This document shows, one piece after another, positions 1 to 12,505 of a stretch of 64,000 nt of DNA. A program made the position numbers and the translations under genes. The notes below the pieces were generated by a model, which did no database searches, had not been told where the DNA came from, and saw only the letters and a program-made list of their open reading frames with translations. The DNA is from Lampris incognitus (lineage: Eukaryota; Chordata; Actinopteri; Lampriformes; Lampridae). The stretch covers positions 113,918,730 through 113,982,729 of the forward strand of contig NC_079213.1 of assembly GCF_029633865.1 (NCBI RefSeq), read 5' to 3'. Position 1 is the first letter of the stretch; each line of letters opens with the position of its first letter.

Positions 1-137
1 TGTAGAGCAATGTGACTCCTGGGTGCCATCTGGTGGCCAATCAGAGTAAAACAGGTCCGCTGCTCTCCTAGCAAGGCTGTGGTCTCGTCGTGTTGGTTTG
101 TTTCTTGTTGTTTTCAGGAGTCGAGACCCTCAGAGAA

Positions 138-1243
138 GCAGCAGCTGAACTGTGTGGTGGATCAGCAGCTGAACTGTGTGGGGGACCAGCAGCTGAACTG
201 TGTGGGGGACCAGCAGCTGAACTGTGTGGTGGATCAGCAGCTGAACTGTGTGGGGGATCAGCAGCTGAACTGTGTGGTGGATCAGCAGCTGAACTGTGTG
301 GTGGATCAGCAGCTGAACTGTGTGGTGGATCAGCAGCTGAACTGTGTGGTGGATCAGCAGCTGAACTGTGTGGTGGATCAGCAGCTGAACTGTGTGGGGG
401 ATCAGCAGCTGAACTGTGTGGTGGATCAGCAGCTGAACTGTGTGGTGGATCAGCAGCTGAACTGTGTGGGGGATCAGCAGCTGAACTGTGTGGGGGACCA
501 GCAGCTGATCTGTGTGGGGGATCAGCAGCTGAACTGTGTGGGGGATCAGCAGCTGAACTGTGTGGTGGATCAGCAGCTGAACTGTGTGGGGGACCAGCAG
601 CTGATCTGTGTGGGGGATCAGCAGCTGAACTGTGTGGGGGATCAGCAGCTGAACTGTGTGGGGGACCAGCAGCTGAACTGTGTGGGGGATCAGCAGCTGA
701 ACTGTGTGGGGGATCAGCAGCTGAACTGTGTGGTGGATCAGCAGCTGAACTGTGTGGTGGATCAGCAGCTGAACTGTGTGGGGGACCAGCAGCTGAACTG
801 TGTGGTGGATCAGCAGCTGAACTGTGTGGGGGATCAGCAGCTGAACTGTGTGGTGGATCAGCAGCTGAACTGTGTGGTGGATCAGCAGCTGAACTGTGTG
901 GTGGATCAGCAGCTGAACTGTGTGGTGGATCAGCAGCTGAACTGTGTGGTGGATCAGCAGCTGAACTGTGTGGGGGATCAGCAGCTGAACTGTGTGGTGG
1001 ATCAGCAGCTGAACTGTGTGGGGGATCAGCAGCTGAACTGTGTGGGGGACCAGCAGCTGATCTGTGTGGGGGATCAGCAGCTGAACTGTGTGGGGGATCA
1101 GCAGCTGAACTGTGTGGTGGATCAGCAGCTGAACTGTGTGGGGGACCAGCAGCTGATCTGTGTGGGGGATCAGCAGCTGAACTGTGTGGGGGATCAGCAG
1201 CTGAACTGTGTGGGGGACCAGCAGCTGAACTGTGTGGGGGATC
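138..1243 (+). repeat. 24-bp minisatellite, about 46 copies
   Basis: The unit is CAGCAGCTGAACTGTGTG plus GGGGAT/GTGGAT/GGGACC. The unit length is a multiple of three, so two forward frames stay open over the whole array (QQLNCVVD and AAELCGGS periods). It is probably not a gene. A TTGTTTTCAG precedes it at 110-119. Confidence 0.95.
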
Positions 1244-1563
1244 GAACCCCAGTCTGTGCTGTATTCAACTCTGTGGGTAATGGATTTTTATTTTATTTTA
1301 TTTTATTTTTTTTGCTTTGAATCTCTTCTGTCTTTTTCTGTCTCCACCTGGTTTGTTGTTTTGCTTGTATCTTGTAATATTGGACTGTAAAGGAGCTGCT
1401 GGAGCCCAAAACGCTTGTCTACATGTTCGAGTTTACTGAGCCCAGTAGAGGACAAGCCCCACTACTGCTGTCAGCCAGCACTCTGTAGTATCACAGCTCT
1501 TCAACCTTAAGAGATACCTTTTTTAATCTTTTTATTGGGTTTTGAACCACTGTTGCATACAAT

Positions 1564-1619
<56 letters not shown>

Positions 1620-1819
1620 CGCACACACACACAAAATATCCAATTGAACTGGTTTAAGAGATGCTTTATGAACAGAACAAAACCAGAACAAAACCAGAGG
1701 ACAGTTGCGAAATACTACTACTACTACTACTACTACTACTGCTACTACTACTACGAGTACTACTACTACTACTGCTACTACTACTACTACGAGTACTACT
1801 GCTACTACTACTTTCGGCT
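1244..1819. repeat. spacer with TA/CA and CTA microsatellites
   Basis: Unique-looking sequence to about 1560, then a TA run with CA ends (1565-1632). A CTA/ACT trinucleotide run at 1714-1812 is the tail of the adjacent minus-strand LINE. No coding segment is recognised. Confidence 0.8.
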
Positions 1820-2890
1820 GCTCCCGTTAGGGGGCGCCACAGCGGATCATCCGTTTCCATCTCTTCCTGTCCTCTGCATCTTCCTCTGTCCCACCAGCCA
1901 CCTGCATGTCCTCCCTCACCACATCCATAAACCTCCTCTTTGGCCTTCCTCTTCTCCTCTTCCCTGGCAGCTCCATATTCAGCCTCCTTCTCCCAGTATA
2001 CCCAGCATCTCTCCTCCACACATGTCCACACCATCTCCATCTTGTCTCTCTTGCTTTGTCTCCAAACCGTCCAACCTGAGCTGTCCCTCTAATATACTCC
2101 TTCCTAATCCTGTCCTTCTTCATCACTCCCAATGAAAATCTTATCATCTTCATCTCTGCCACCACCTCCAGCTCCTCCTCCTGTCTTTTCATCAGTGCCA
2201 CTGTCTCCAAACCATATAACATAGCTGGTCTCACTACCATCTTGTAAACCTTCCCTTTAACTCTTGCTGGTACCCTTCTGTCACACATCACTCCTGACAC
2301 TCTTCTCCACCCACTCCACCCTGCCTGCACTCTCTTCTTCACCTCTCTCCTGCACTCCCTGTTACTTTGGACAGTTGACCCCAAGTATTTAAACTCATAC
2401 ACCTTCATCACCTCCACTCCTTGCATCCTCACCATTCCACTGTCCTCCCTCTCATTCACACATAGGTATTCTGTCTTGCTCCTACTGACTTTCATTCCTC
2501 TTCTCTCCAGTGCATACCTCCACCTCTCCAGGCTCTCCTCCACCTGCACCCTACTCTCGCTACAGATCACAATGTCATCCGCGAACATCGTAGTCCATGG
2601 AGACTCCTGCCTGATCTCCTCCATCAACCTGTCCATCAGCATTGCAAACAAGAACGGGCTCAGAGCCGATCCTTGATGTAATCCCACCTCCACCTTCAAT
2701 TTCCAGCTTCATACTCATCACTCTGTCTGACCCTCTCTTCACCTCTCTTGACATAGTCTTCCTTCAGAATTACCCCTACCCCAATTCTCCCATCCACACC
2801 ATGGTAGAAGAGTTTGAACCCTCCTCCGATGCTCCTGGCCTTACTCCCCTTCCACCTGGTCTCTTGCACACACAGAATATCGATTCAATT
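1820..2890 (-). mobile_element. RTE-like LINE fragment A with internal deletion
   Basis: Read on the minus strand, an endonuclease remnant at about 2890-2700 (GGGFKLFYHG-like, broken by frame changes) passes straight into RT sequence. The RT part is 1827-2699, with [40 protein letters not shown] and [17 protein letters not shown]. Most of the endonuclease and the N-terminal RT are missing. The 3' end GGGAGCAGCCGAAAG runs into a TAG trinucleotide tail. Clade assignment rests on the GHVWRRD and RGRPKRR tail typical of RTE-type elements. Confidence 0.85.
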
Positions 2891-2934
2891 CACTTTGCTC
2901 TCATTAGAAACAGTGTCAGGCACATGTTCAGAAT

Positions 2935-3230
2935 GAAACTATGCTGCTGCGGCTTCGCCCAACAGCAGCATAGTTTCCACCGGCACCCTGCAGGCCCACA
3001 GAACCGGTAGTGGTCGTTGGTAACCCGGGCCTCGACCGATCCGGGATGGAAATCTGATTTATGATCCGCATATTTGATATGGCAGAGATTGGTCGCCGGA
3101 TGCCCTTCCTGACGCAACCCTCCCCATTTTTCCGGGCTCGGGACCGGAACCAAGAATGCACTGGCCCGTGCGCCCTCGGTGGCTGGGTTCACGAAAATGG
3201 GAAATGGAAAGTGAAACACGACGCTGTGCA
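2935..3230 (-). mobile_element. RTE-type LINE/SINE 3'-end fragment
   Basis: A GC-rich segment with GGATGCCCTTCCTGACGCAA and GGGCTCGGGACCGG, a 3' region I recall as common in fish LINE-derived repeats. On the minus strand it ends next to a CAGCATAG/GCAGC-containing tail at 2939-2972. Not coding. Confidence 0.5.
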
Positions 3231-3239
3231 AACCAGTGT

Positions 3240-3595
3240 GTGAGGAATCATTTGTATAACTACTCACAGATATTTACAAAAGAGCAACATGATTATGTAG
3301 GAACAGGAGAACACATCCCACAATCTGAAATTCCTTTAGGGAATAGAATTCCAGATACATTAACGGTTGACACAGCTGAGATGATGGCAGTGAGTGTTGG
3401 TCTTCAGGGGGTGGAGGAGGGTGGTGTTGTGCGTGTGACTCTGCCGCAGTACTTTTTTAAGTTTGCAGACTGTGAAGTCAACCAGGGAAGATCTTACTAC
3501 TGTTATTCCCAAATGTCCAGTTTGGGAATAGAGTGACAGCTGCTTGTGTGGGAGTAAAGGGCAATTAATGTGCAGACGGGGTGGCTGAAAGATGA
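3240..3595 (+). pseudogene. retroelement RNase H-like remnant
   Basis: The plus strand reads IPDTLTVDTAEMMAVSVGLQ GVEE, like the TAEL/M-A-I..GLQWVE motif of LINE RNase H domains. A broken KGN-CADGVAE-like stretch lies near 3559-3590, resembling the domain's end. Stops and frame changes show decay. The assignment rests on short motifs. Confidence 0.4.
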
Positions 3596-4547
3596 CTAAA
3601 TATGAGGTATATGTCTAACGGACATACCATCTGGAAAAGGGGAAGGAAAAGCACCCATCAACAAGAAAACACTGGACCTTTGGCAGAAAAAGTGGGATGA
3701 GGACAGTAAGGGCAAAACATTCTTCTTCTTCTTCTTCTTTTCCTCCTCCTCCTCCTCCTCCTCCTTTCGGCATATTCCCAGTTTCTCAGGGGTCCCCACA
3801 GCTGACTTTACAGTTTCCACCGGTACCCTGTGAGGGCAGAACATACTAGAGAATACAAAATACTGTTGGAGCACACAGAGTGTAAAAGGAGGAGGTGGTT
3901 TTATCCAGGTTGAGGCTTGGGCACACTGGTTTCATTAGACTCTGGTTCTACTGGGAAAAGTAAACTCACAAGTGTGTGCGCACGCGCTGTAATATAACTG
4001 AACACGCGAACTCGTAATGATGCACTGTGACGAGTGTTCTGGCAGAAGGGTAAGGTTGCAACAAAGGGTGGAGAGGCTGGACGAGGGTGGGGTTTGGGAG
4101 GAATATTAGGAACAAATGGAGATAAGGTGTGGGAAACACACAGAGAGAGAGAGGGGTAATACGTTTTTTAATAAATGGGTCATTCTATGGAAACCTCCAT
4201 TCTTCTGTCCCTAGCCTTTACAAAACTATTCCACTTGAAAAATGCTTTAGGGTTACCATTTATTTGTGTTTTAAAATATAACAATATGTTATTTGAACAA
4301 TTACCTCTTTTTGAGCCATCAGTTTGGCAATACTTGTTTTTTATTCAATTGTTTAGAATGCCAAGCACCACAGTAGTGGTGCCCGTCCCCTCAGTCCTGT
4401 ACAGAGGGCCAGCGCTGTATTTTGAGGTCCAAAACACGATTTCCTACCATTTAAGGCACAATAATGTATACATAATGATCAAATATATGATGTAAATTAC
4501 ATTAACAAAATCTAATAAACATTTATAACGGAACATTTATAGTTTAT
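3596..4547. other. intergenic, mostly unassigned
   Basis: It contains CTT and TCC runs at 3720-3766 followed by a short RTE-type 3' end (TTTCTCAGGGGTC... to about 3830). The rest shows no gene, RNA or element I can name. Confidence 0.6.
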
Positions 4548-4569
4548 AATCCGGTATATATACCGGATT
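4548..4569. repeat. perfect 22-bp palindrome
   Basis: AATCCGGTATA followed by its exact complement. It lies about 340 bases upstream of the rubcn start codon. It could be a transposon tip or a cruciform-prone site. Confidence 0.7.
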
Positions 4570-4910
4570 GTTTATTAGAATATTTTTTGACTCGTGTAAA
4601 TTAGATCCTGTTCTATGTCCTCCGAGCCTGTAGATGGCAGTACACATCGGTACGTTGTCATTGCAATCCGCCAACAACGCAAAGAAGAAGAAGACGACCA
4701 AGACGAAGACGAAGAAGAAGCAGAAGAAGGAGGCGTACTGGGTAAGGAGGCCCAACAAGGGCGTTTGGTCTGTCGCTGACAGGCGGTCGGCTGGACATGT
4801 CGGACCTTCTTCGGCCATCCAGAAAGCTAGTTTGAAGCTAATTCAAGCGACGTAAGGTGGCTCTGGAGCCCTGGACGGGGCAGGAGGCTGCTAGTTATTT
4901 CCCGGAGAAG

Positions 4911-4948
4911 ATGGAGGTGACGACGGAGGGAGAGGTGGAGGAACGCAG
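4911..4948 (+). CDS. rubcn: rubcn exon 1 (coding part)
   Basis: It encodes [12 protein letters not shown] and the first two bases of an Arg codon. The donor GTGAGA follows, and joining to 9521 restores RREHWKLL. The start context GAAGATGG is favourable. The upstream leader and promoter limits cannot be fixed from sequence. Confidence 0.8.
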
Positions 4949-7900
4949 GTGAGAAGCCGGGCCTCGGGAACCGGGTTAGCCGGGCTGGCTGTTGGTTCTG
5001 TTAGCCGGGCTGGCTGTTAGTTCTGTTAGCCGGGCTGGCTGTTCTGTTAGCCGGGCTGGCTGTTGGTTCTGTTAGCCGGGCTGGCTGTTGGTTCTGTTAG
5101 CCGGGCTGGCTGTTGGTTCTGTTAGCCGTAACGAAGTGGAGACTAGACGATAATCCCGCAGTGACGGACATTAAACTACCCCGAGCGTCCAGTCCCGCAC
5201 GACCCAGACCCGCTTAGTGTCTCTCTTCAGTGTAGACCAGAGCGTTTGTCACCTTTACCCGGATTGTTCTAATGCACAGTATTGACACGGTGATTATTAT
5301 TCATGGTTATTAATGTTAGCTAAGGGCTGTGTTCCACACCTGTAAGTCCTGCTGATTACTGCCTGTCACCATGGCACCAAGGGCTTGTTGGCCAGACCAC
5401 CACTGTGTGTGTGCTGTTTTACACCTGCTCAGTGTCACTCGCAGACAGCACCACAACAAACGACCCAGACCACAACAAACTACACAAACCGCAACAAACT
5501 ACACAAACCGCAACAAGCTACCCAGAGCACAACAAACTACACAGAGCACAACAAACTACACGGAGCACAACAAACTACACGGAGCACAACAAACTACACG
5601 GAGCACAACAAACGACCCAGAGCACAACAAACTACACGGAGCACAACAAACTACACAGAGCACAACAAACTACACAGAGCACAACAAACTACACAGAGCA
5701 CAACAAACTACACAGAGCACAACAAACTACCCAGAGCACAACAAACTACACGGAGCACAACAAACTACACGGAGCACAACAAACGACCCAGAGCACAACA
5801 AACTACCCGGAGCACAACAAACTACACGGAGCACAACAAACGACCCAGAGCACAACAAACTACCCGGAGCACAACAAACTACACGGAGCACAACAAACGA
5901 CCCAGAGCACAACAAACTACACAGAGCACAACAAGCTACACGGAGCACAACAAACGACCCAGAGCACAACAAACTACACAGAGCACAACAAACTACACAG
6001 AGCACAACAAACTACCCAGAGCACAACAAACTACCCGGAGCACAACAAACTACACAGAGCACAACAAACGACCCAGAGCACAACAAACTACACAGAGCAC
6101 AACAAACTACACAGAGCACAACAAACTACCCAGAGCACAACAAGCTACACGGAGCACAACAAACTACACGGAGCACAACAAACGACCCAGAGCACAACAA
6201 ACTACACAGAGCACAACAAACTACCCAGAGCACAACAAACTACACAGAGCACAACAAACTACACAGAGCACAACAAACTACCCAGAGCACAACAAACTAC
6301 CCAGAGCACAACAAACTACACGGAGCACAACAAACTACACGGAGCACAACAAACGACCCAGAGCACAACAAACTACACAGAGCACAACAAACTACACAGA
6401 GCACAACAAACTACCCAGAGCACAACAAACTACCCAGAGCACAACAAACTACACGGAGCACAACAAACTACACGGAGCACAACAAACGACCCAGAGCACA
6501 ACAAACTACACGGAGCACAACAAACGACCCAGAGCACAACAAACTACACAGAGCACAACAAACTACACGGAGCACAACAAACTACACGGAGCACAACAAA
6601 CGACCCAGAGCACAACAAACTACACAGAGCACAACAAACTACACAGAGCACAACAAACTACCCAGAGCACAACAAACTACACAGAGCACAACAAACTACC
6701 CAGAGCACAACAAGCTACACGGAGCACAACAAACTACACGGAGCACAACAAACGACCCAGAGCACAACAAACTACACAAACCGCAACAAACGGCACAAAC
6801 TGCAACAAACTATACAGACCGCAACAAACTACCCAGAGCACAACAAACTACCCAGAGCACAACAAACTACACGGAGCACAACAAACTACACGGAGCACAA
6901 CAAACTACACAAACTGCAACAAACAACCCAGAGCACAACAAACTACACAAACCACAACAAACAACCCAGAGCACAACAAACTACACAAACTGCAACAAAC
7001 AACCCAGAGCACAACAAACTACCCAGAGCACAACAAACTACTCGGAGCACAACAAACTACCCAGAGCACAACAAACTACACAGAGCACAACAAACTACAC
7101 AGACCGCAACAAATTATACAGAGCGCAACAAACGGGACAGACCGCAACAAACTACACAGAGCGTGGACCATATTTCAAGATATTGCAGTAGAGACATTGA
7201 ACACTTGTAGATATAAAAATCCTAGAAAAACTGCTCTTGTCAACAGGCGCTTTGTTGCGTGGTGGAAGAATGTAATGATTAGGAAGTACAGTTGTGCGAA
7301 AGAGCCATCTTGAAAAGGTAATAAATATAACTCGACACGTGTCAAGAACTCAGGGCGTGGTAAGAGGAGCCAGTGTCTGGGCAAGTAATTAATCTAAGAA
7401 ATGTGTATGGGCCACTTAACGCAACATTAATTAATACAAGTAAGCACTGGAGGCTCAGTGAAGTTATGGTACTGTTCCATCTCCCAGCTGCCTGATTAAA
7501 GATGTCTTGTCTGATGGGGGATGTGCCTCCAACCAGTTCTTATTTCTTACCTTAAAAAGATAACTTATTAGTTGTGTTAGCTGCTTGTTGTTGGCAGGTA
7601 GGGTTAGCATGCTAACAGCAACTCAGCCTTCAGTTGGCCATCTGCTGCACATGGGTTGTGCTTATTAACAGCGGTCTGTTTGTCAAGTCAGTTTTATTTG
7701 TGTAGCCCAGTATCATAAATTACAAATTTGCCTGAGGGGGCTTTACATCAGCACAACATCCTGTCCTTAGACCCTTGCATCAGATATGGAACAACTCCCT
7801 AAAAACCTTTAACAGGGAGAAAAACTAGGAAGAAACTCTGGGAGAGCACCAGAGGAGGATCTCTCTCCCACGTTGTCGTTCAGTTTGGATGACAACTGTG

Positions 7901-10900
7901 TGTACCTGATGCTCGTACTAATAATACGTGTTGGGCTTATAGCTGAGCTGACTGTGCCTGGATAAAAGCGACATTGTCTTTATGATTAAAAATAAATTCA
8001 AATTAATGGGGCCCTCAGGTTAATTTCTGTCCACCCCTCTTTAAAATCTACCTCTTCCAGTAGTACACACACACACCACACAAACGCACACAGAGTGAAA
8101 GAGACTTCTAAAGTTAATCCTTAACCTTAACAACCTTAGGAAAATGCTAGCCCTTCCCCCCGATACAGACTCGCTTTCACACAGAACCTTGTTGCACAAA
8201 CACACAGTGTGTCCCTCATGAGGCTGGCGTGTTTTCCCCTCCAGGTAACACAATGTGATTTGATTAGGTCAGTTGGTGAACCCGTGATAGCACTGCTCTC
8301 TATCGCAGCTTTCTTTGGAGAGAAAGCTTTTCGTGTCGCATATAAATGGGACCTTGTGAGCTCCAGCTGCACGGCTTTTCAACCTGTAATTCTCATTTCT
8401 CCAGTTATGTTATTTGCTGCAATGTTCACTGTGAATTTATTGGAAAATTGTAATCAGGAATTTTTTGGCAGACTCCATTATGGGCGTGCATTGTCCAAAT
8501 CAGGACTTTCTACTCCCCCAGAGGACTGACCTGGATTCTCTTTTGCCCTTTACAACATTCCAGGTGTAAACCAGACAGTCTGCTGGGTTTCTTCTGATAC
8601 AGAAGTGAATGTATTCAGGGAAGGGTTTTTTTTTTTTGTGTGCCGTTCAATACATACCATCAGTGACCGTTTTGCTTTTCAGAATGCATCCAAAGACCCA
8701 GTCCGCTTTGACTGTGTTTGTCTGCTGTGTGGGGATCAGTTTGGACACTGGTTCAAAATGAACAGAAAAAGAGCGCTTCAGCTTGATGAAGCGCCCTTAG
8801 GTACTGCTCCCTCCCATGTGAAAGGAAGTGTGCCCTGTTTCAGTGTTACGCTGCCGCTTAGACTCCGTCTCCACGGCCTCCTGTTTGGATTGGCTGCTGA
8901 CAGGAAAATAGGAGGAAGCCCTGGATGGGACTTTGTGCTTTCAGTCCCCGAGGGGACGCAGTGTCAGCTCCTCTCGGATGTTGTCAATTTTAATTTCCTT
9001 GTCCCAAAGACAAAGACAAAGTCTAAGTCATTCTTTTTCCATACTATCTAATTTCACTCTTTAATTTCTTTTCCAAACTGGTTTCAATCATCTGATTTGC
9101 AGTGACACAGCATGGCTGCCAGACAGGCCTCAGATGACTGAGTCTTGTGCTCTCTGGCTGATGTTGTGAACAAACTAACCAATGATCAGCTAAGTGCTAC
9201 TTAGTTCTGATCATGTGGGGTATCTGGGCTCAGGCCCTTTAGAGGGGTGTTGAGGAAGTAGGGCAGTTGTTTTTGGGTCCGTTATCGTTACTGTAGACAC
9301 TTTGTGGATGTCAGCATTTCTGCAGGGAGTTGGAAGAACTGCTGCTTACGCTGCTGAATTTGTGCTGAGCTGTCAGTCAGTCAGAAGTCTTTCTCAGGCT
9401 GAAGGGAAGTAGTTTTTATGTACATTGTACAATACAAGCCACCAGGGTGCTAGCTGTGATGCTCATACTTCTTCTTTCACTTCTGTCCTCCTCCTCCTCC
9501 TCCTCCTCCTCCTCATCCAGGCGGGAGCACTGGAAGCTGCTGTCCAGTCTGAAGACCACGGTGGAAGGCCTGGTGTCCACCAACAACCCCAACGTATGGT
9601 CACGTTACGGCGGCTTGCAGAGGCTCCACAAAGACATGAACAACATCCTAAGTCATGAACTGAAGAACGATCAGGTCTGCACTCACCACGGCACACCAAC
9701 GGGGGCAGCAGTGGTTGCTTATCACTGTTTCTTACCGAAGGGATAACTCATGGTTTAAGGTGGTGTGAGTTAGTGGTTGTGATTGAGGCATGGACGTTAC
9801 CATGGTCGGCGTTACCTGTGGTCAGACATCTGGCTGCTCGTGTCAGCGAGTTGGCACAAAAATGTAGGGAAAGCTAATGAAAACATTTTCAGGCATATTA
9901 AAACATGAAAGAAACTACTGCTAACTAGGGGTGTCACAATACACCAGTACTGACGATAACTGTGATATTTAAAACAGGAAATATTGCTATTGTGTTAATA
10001 ATACCCATATGATAATATTGTAAATAATCCAGTGCCTCTTAGGGCCCGGACACAGACCGTCGGTGAGTGTTCTTGACCCTAGTTTTTGCGGTGTGTCCCG
10101 CACCGTCGGCACTAGTCGGACCCCTGTCGGCAGCCTTTTGGCTGGTTCAGCATGTTGAATGGGCGAAGCCCATCGGTGAGAGAGATCACTCTGATTGGCT
10201 GTTCAGCTTAGTGAGTCAGTGCAGAACGTACAGGCTAGCTGGCCGTCAGCTGTAGTCTTGGTGGTGTGTCCAAGTGCTGCTTTTTGGCCCAGGCGACGTG
10301 AGGTGGCGCAACAGTCGGCCCTCGTCGCCGCTAGTCGGTTTTGTGTGTCTGGGCTCTTAAGTCGTTTCGGTTTTCCATTCTCGCTTTGTCTGCCTCTCCT
10401 GTGATGCCGTGATGTAGTAACTAGCAAGTGTGGCGATTGCCCAGATTATGTTCTTATAAATGATAAGACATATGTTTCCGGCTATCAGTCTGTTTTCACT
10501 CACCTCCACACACTCACCTCCACACACTCACCTCCACCCACCAGTCCTGTCAACCAGCAATGTGGCTCTTACTTACCCGCTATTGGAAAGACAGGCCCCT
10601 TACGTTCAGGGGCGGATCTGGGACACAGTCTTGCCACCCCTGTTGCCACCCCATTTATAAATCAGATAATATGTTTTTTAAGTATATTTTATGTACATGC
10701 ATGGTGAAGGTCAATGAGACCCGCACCAAACTCATCTCAAACAGAAGTCGCCGATTTAGAATCCCCCTCCCCCTCACAGGCGCGGATCTACAGGGTGGCA
10801 AGGGGTGGCAGCTGCCACCTCTGGGACACAGTCTTGCCACCCCAGGAAAAAATCTCTAGATCCACCACTGCTTACGTTCCCTTATGATGTTGCACAGATC

Positions 10901-12451
10901 AGTATGGTAACCGATGCCGGCGAGTAAAGAGCAGGGAGAAGTTAGACCTCCACTTCGTCAGCCTGCCCAGGCCTTTGTGCTATGTTAAGTCTGCATTTGT
11001 TATATATTCACATGTGTGTCCCCTTGAAAAACCCTCTCCTAATCATGTCAAGCAATCCTTTGAGGATCCAGCAACTCAACATCTCCTGAGACTCGACAAC
11101 AGCTGAATAATCACTCGCCATAGGGGCGTCTGGGTAGCGTAGCGGTCTGTTCCGTCGCATACCAGTAGGGGGATCGGCGGTTTGAATCCCCGTGTTGCCT
11201 CCGGCTTGGTCAGGAGTCCCTACAGACACAATTGGCCGTGTCTGCGGGTGGGAAGCCGGATGTGGGTATGTGTCCTGCTCGCTGCACTAGCGCCTCCTCT
11301 GGTCGGTCGGGGCGCCTGTTCAGGGGGGAACTGGGGGGAATAGCGTGATCCTCCCATGTGCTATGTCCCCCTAGTGAAACTCCTCACTGTCAGGTGAAAA
11401 GAAGTGGCTGGTGACTCCACATGTATGGGAGGAGGCACGTGGTAGTCTGCAGGCCTCCCCGGCTCGGCAGAGTGGGTGGAGCAGTGACCGGGACGGCTGG
11501 GAAGAGTGGAGTAATGGATACAATTCGGAGAAAAAGGGAAAAATCCAAAAAAAGATTTTTGTTTTACTTGAGTGTTTCATTTCCTGCCTTGCGGTTAATT
11601 ATAAATTACTGTTGTGCAAAATCATATCATGAGTAATGGACAGAGGAGAAGTGGTGTGAGGGCATGGTCGGTGGACATTACAACACAGCAGTATGTCAGC
11701 CTCTGGTCACACACACACACACACACACACACACCCACACACACACACAATGTGTCCCTGCTGCAGGGGGTTTTGCTTCAGTTGACATTGTGTTGATGGC
11801 ACCTGTTTGGCTTGTGGATCTTTATGTTTATCATATCATCTACAGTTGACTCGGATCAGGCGGCAGCAAGAATATGCAACACTTCCTGTGTTGACTGCAA
11901 CCTAGAGGAAGTTGTTCCTTTGCAGCGTTAGCATTTTTGGGATTATCAGCGTTCTCTTGATAACTTGTGATCATGTCGCTGCCTGATTTGAGTCAGCTGT
12001 ACTAGATGTGAGTCGCGTATGCGCGAGCGTAAACGGTTTACCCAGCTTTATTGTCTTGTGAAAATAAAGACGGAGGTTGTTGTTTTTTGTTCATCCAGTG
12101 TTCCTCCAGGTCTCCTTATCCGAGATCAGCAGTGAAGTATTTGCTCTTTTGCGACATACGATCGACTTCTCGTTTACTTTCAGGACTCGTACCCGAATAC
12201 GTAATGTTTTGACACTGTTGCTGCCCGGTCTACGTCAGCTGTGTACATGCGTGCACAACTCACGTGTATGGTTAATTAGAGTGGGCAGCGTTGTTCCAGC
12301 AAGCTAGAGAGTGAATGAAGAGAGGGATCGGCGGTGTCGAGGACAAACATTTTTCAAAGGTATCGAATCACCGCAACCACGAGAGGTTCTTGATCATACA
12401 ATCATACCTGCAAAAAGATTTTTACTAGTATGCGAGATTAGCTGTGGACAA

Positions 12452-12505
<54 letters not shown>

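Noticed and set aside
79..1320. Long open frames of 413 and 396 codons
   Set aside because: They are translations of a 24-bp minisatellite whose length is a multiple of three; both frames are equally repetitive and no domain is present.
1827..2699. Reverse transcriptase-like frame as a host gene
   Set aside because: It repeats in four decayed copies with trinucleotide tails, so it is a LINE.
5371..7313. Three overlapping open frames of over 600 codons
   Set aside because: All read the same 19-bp satellite in rubcn intron 1; identical periodic peptides in three frames indicate a repeat, not coding sequence.
8605..9051. 148-codon plus-strand frame in intron 1
   Set aside because: No recognisable product and not in phase with a rubcn exon join.
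11123..11300. tRNA gene at the SINE-A heads (B box GGTTCGAATCC)
   Set aside because: The heads cannot fold into a full cloverleaf and are joined to the same 350-bp body in 13 places; they are SINE promoters.
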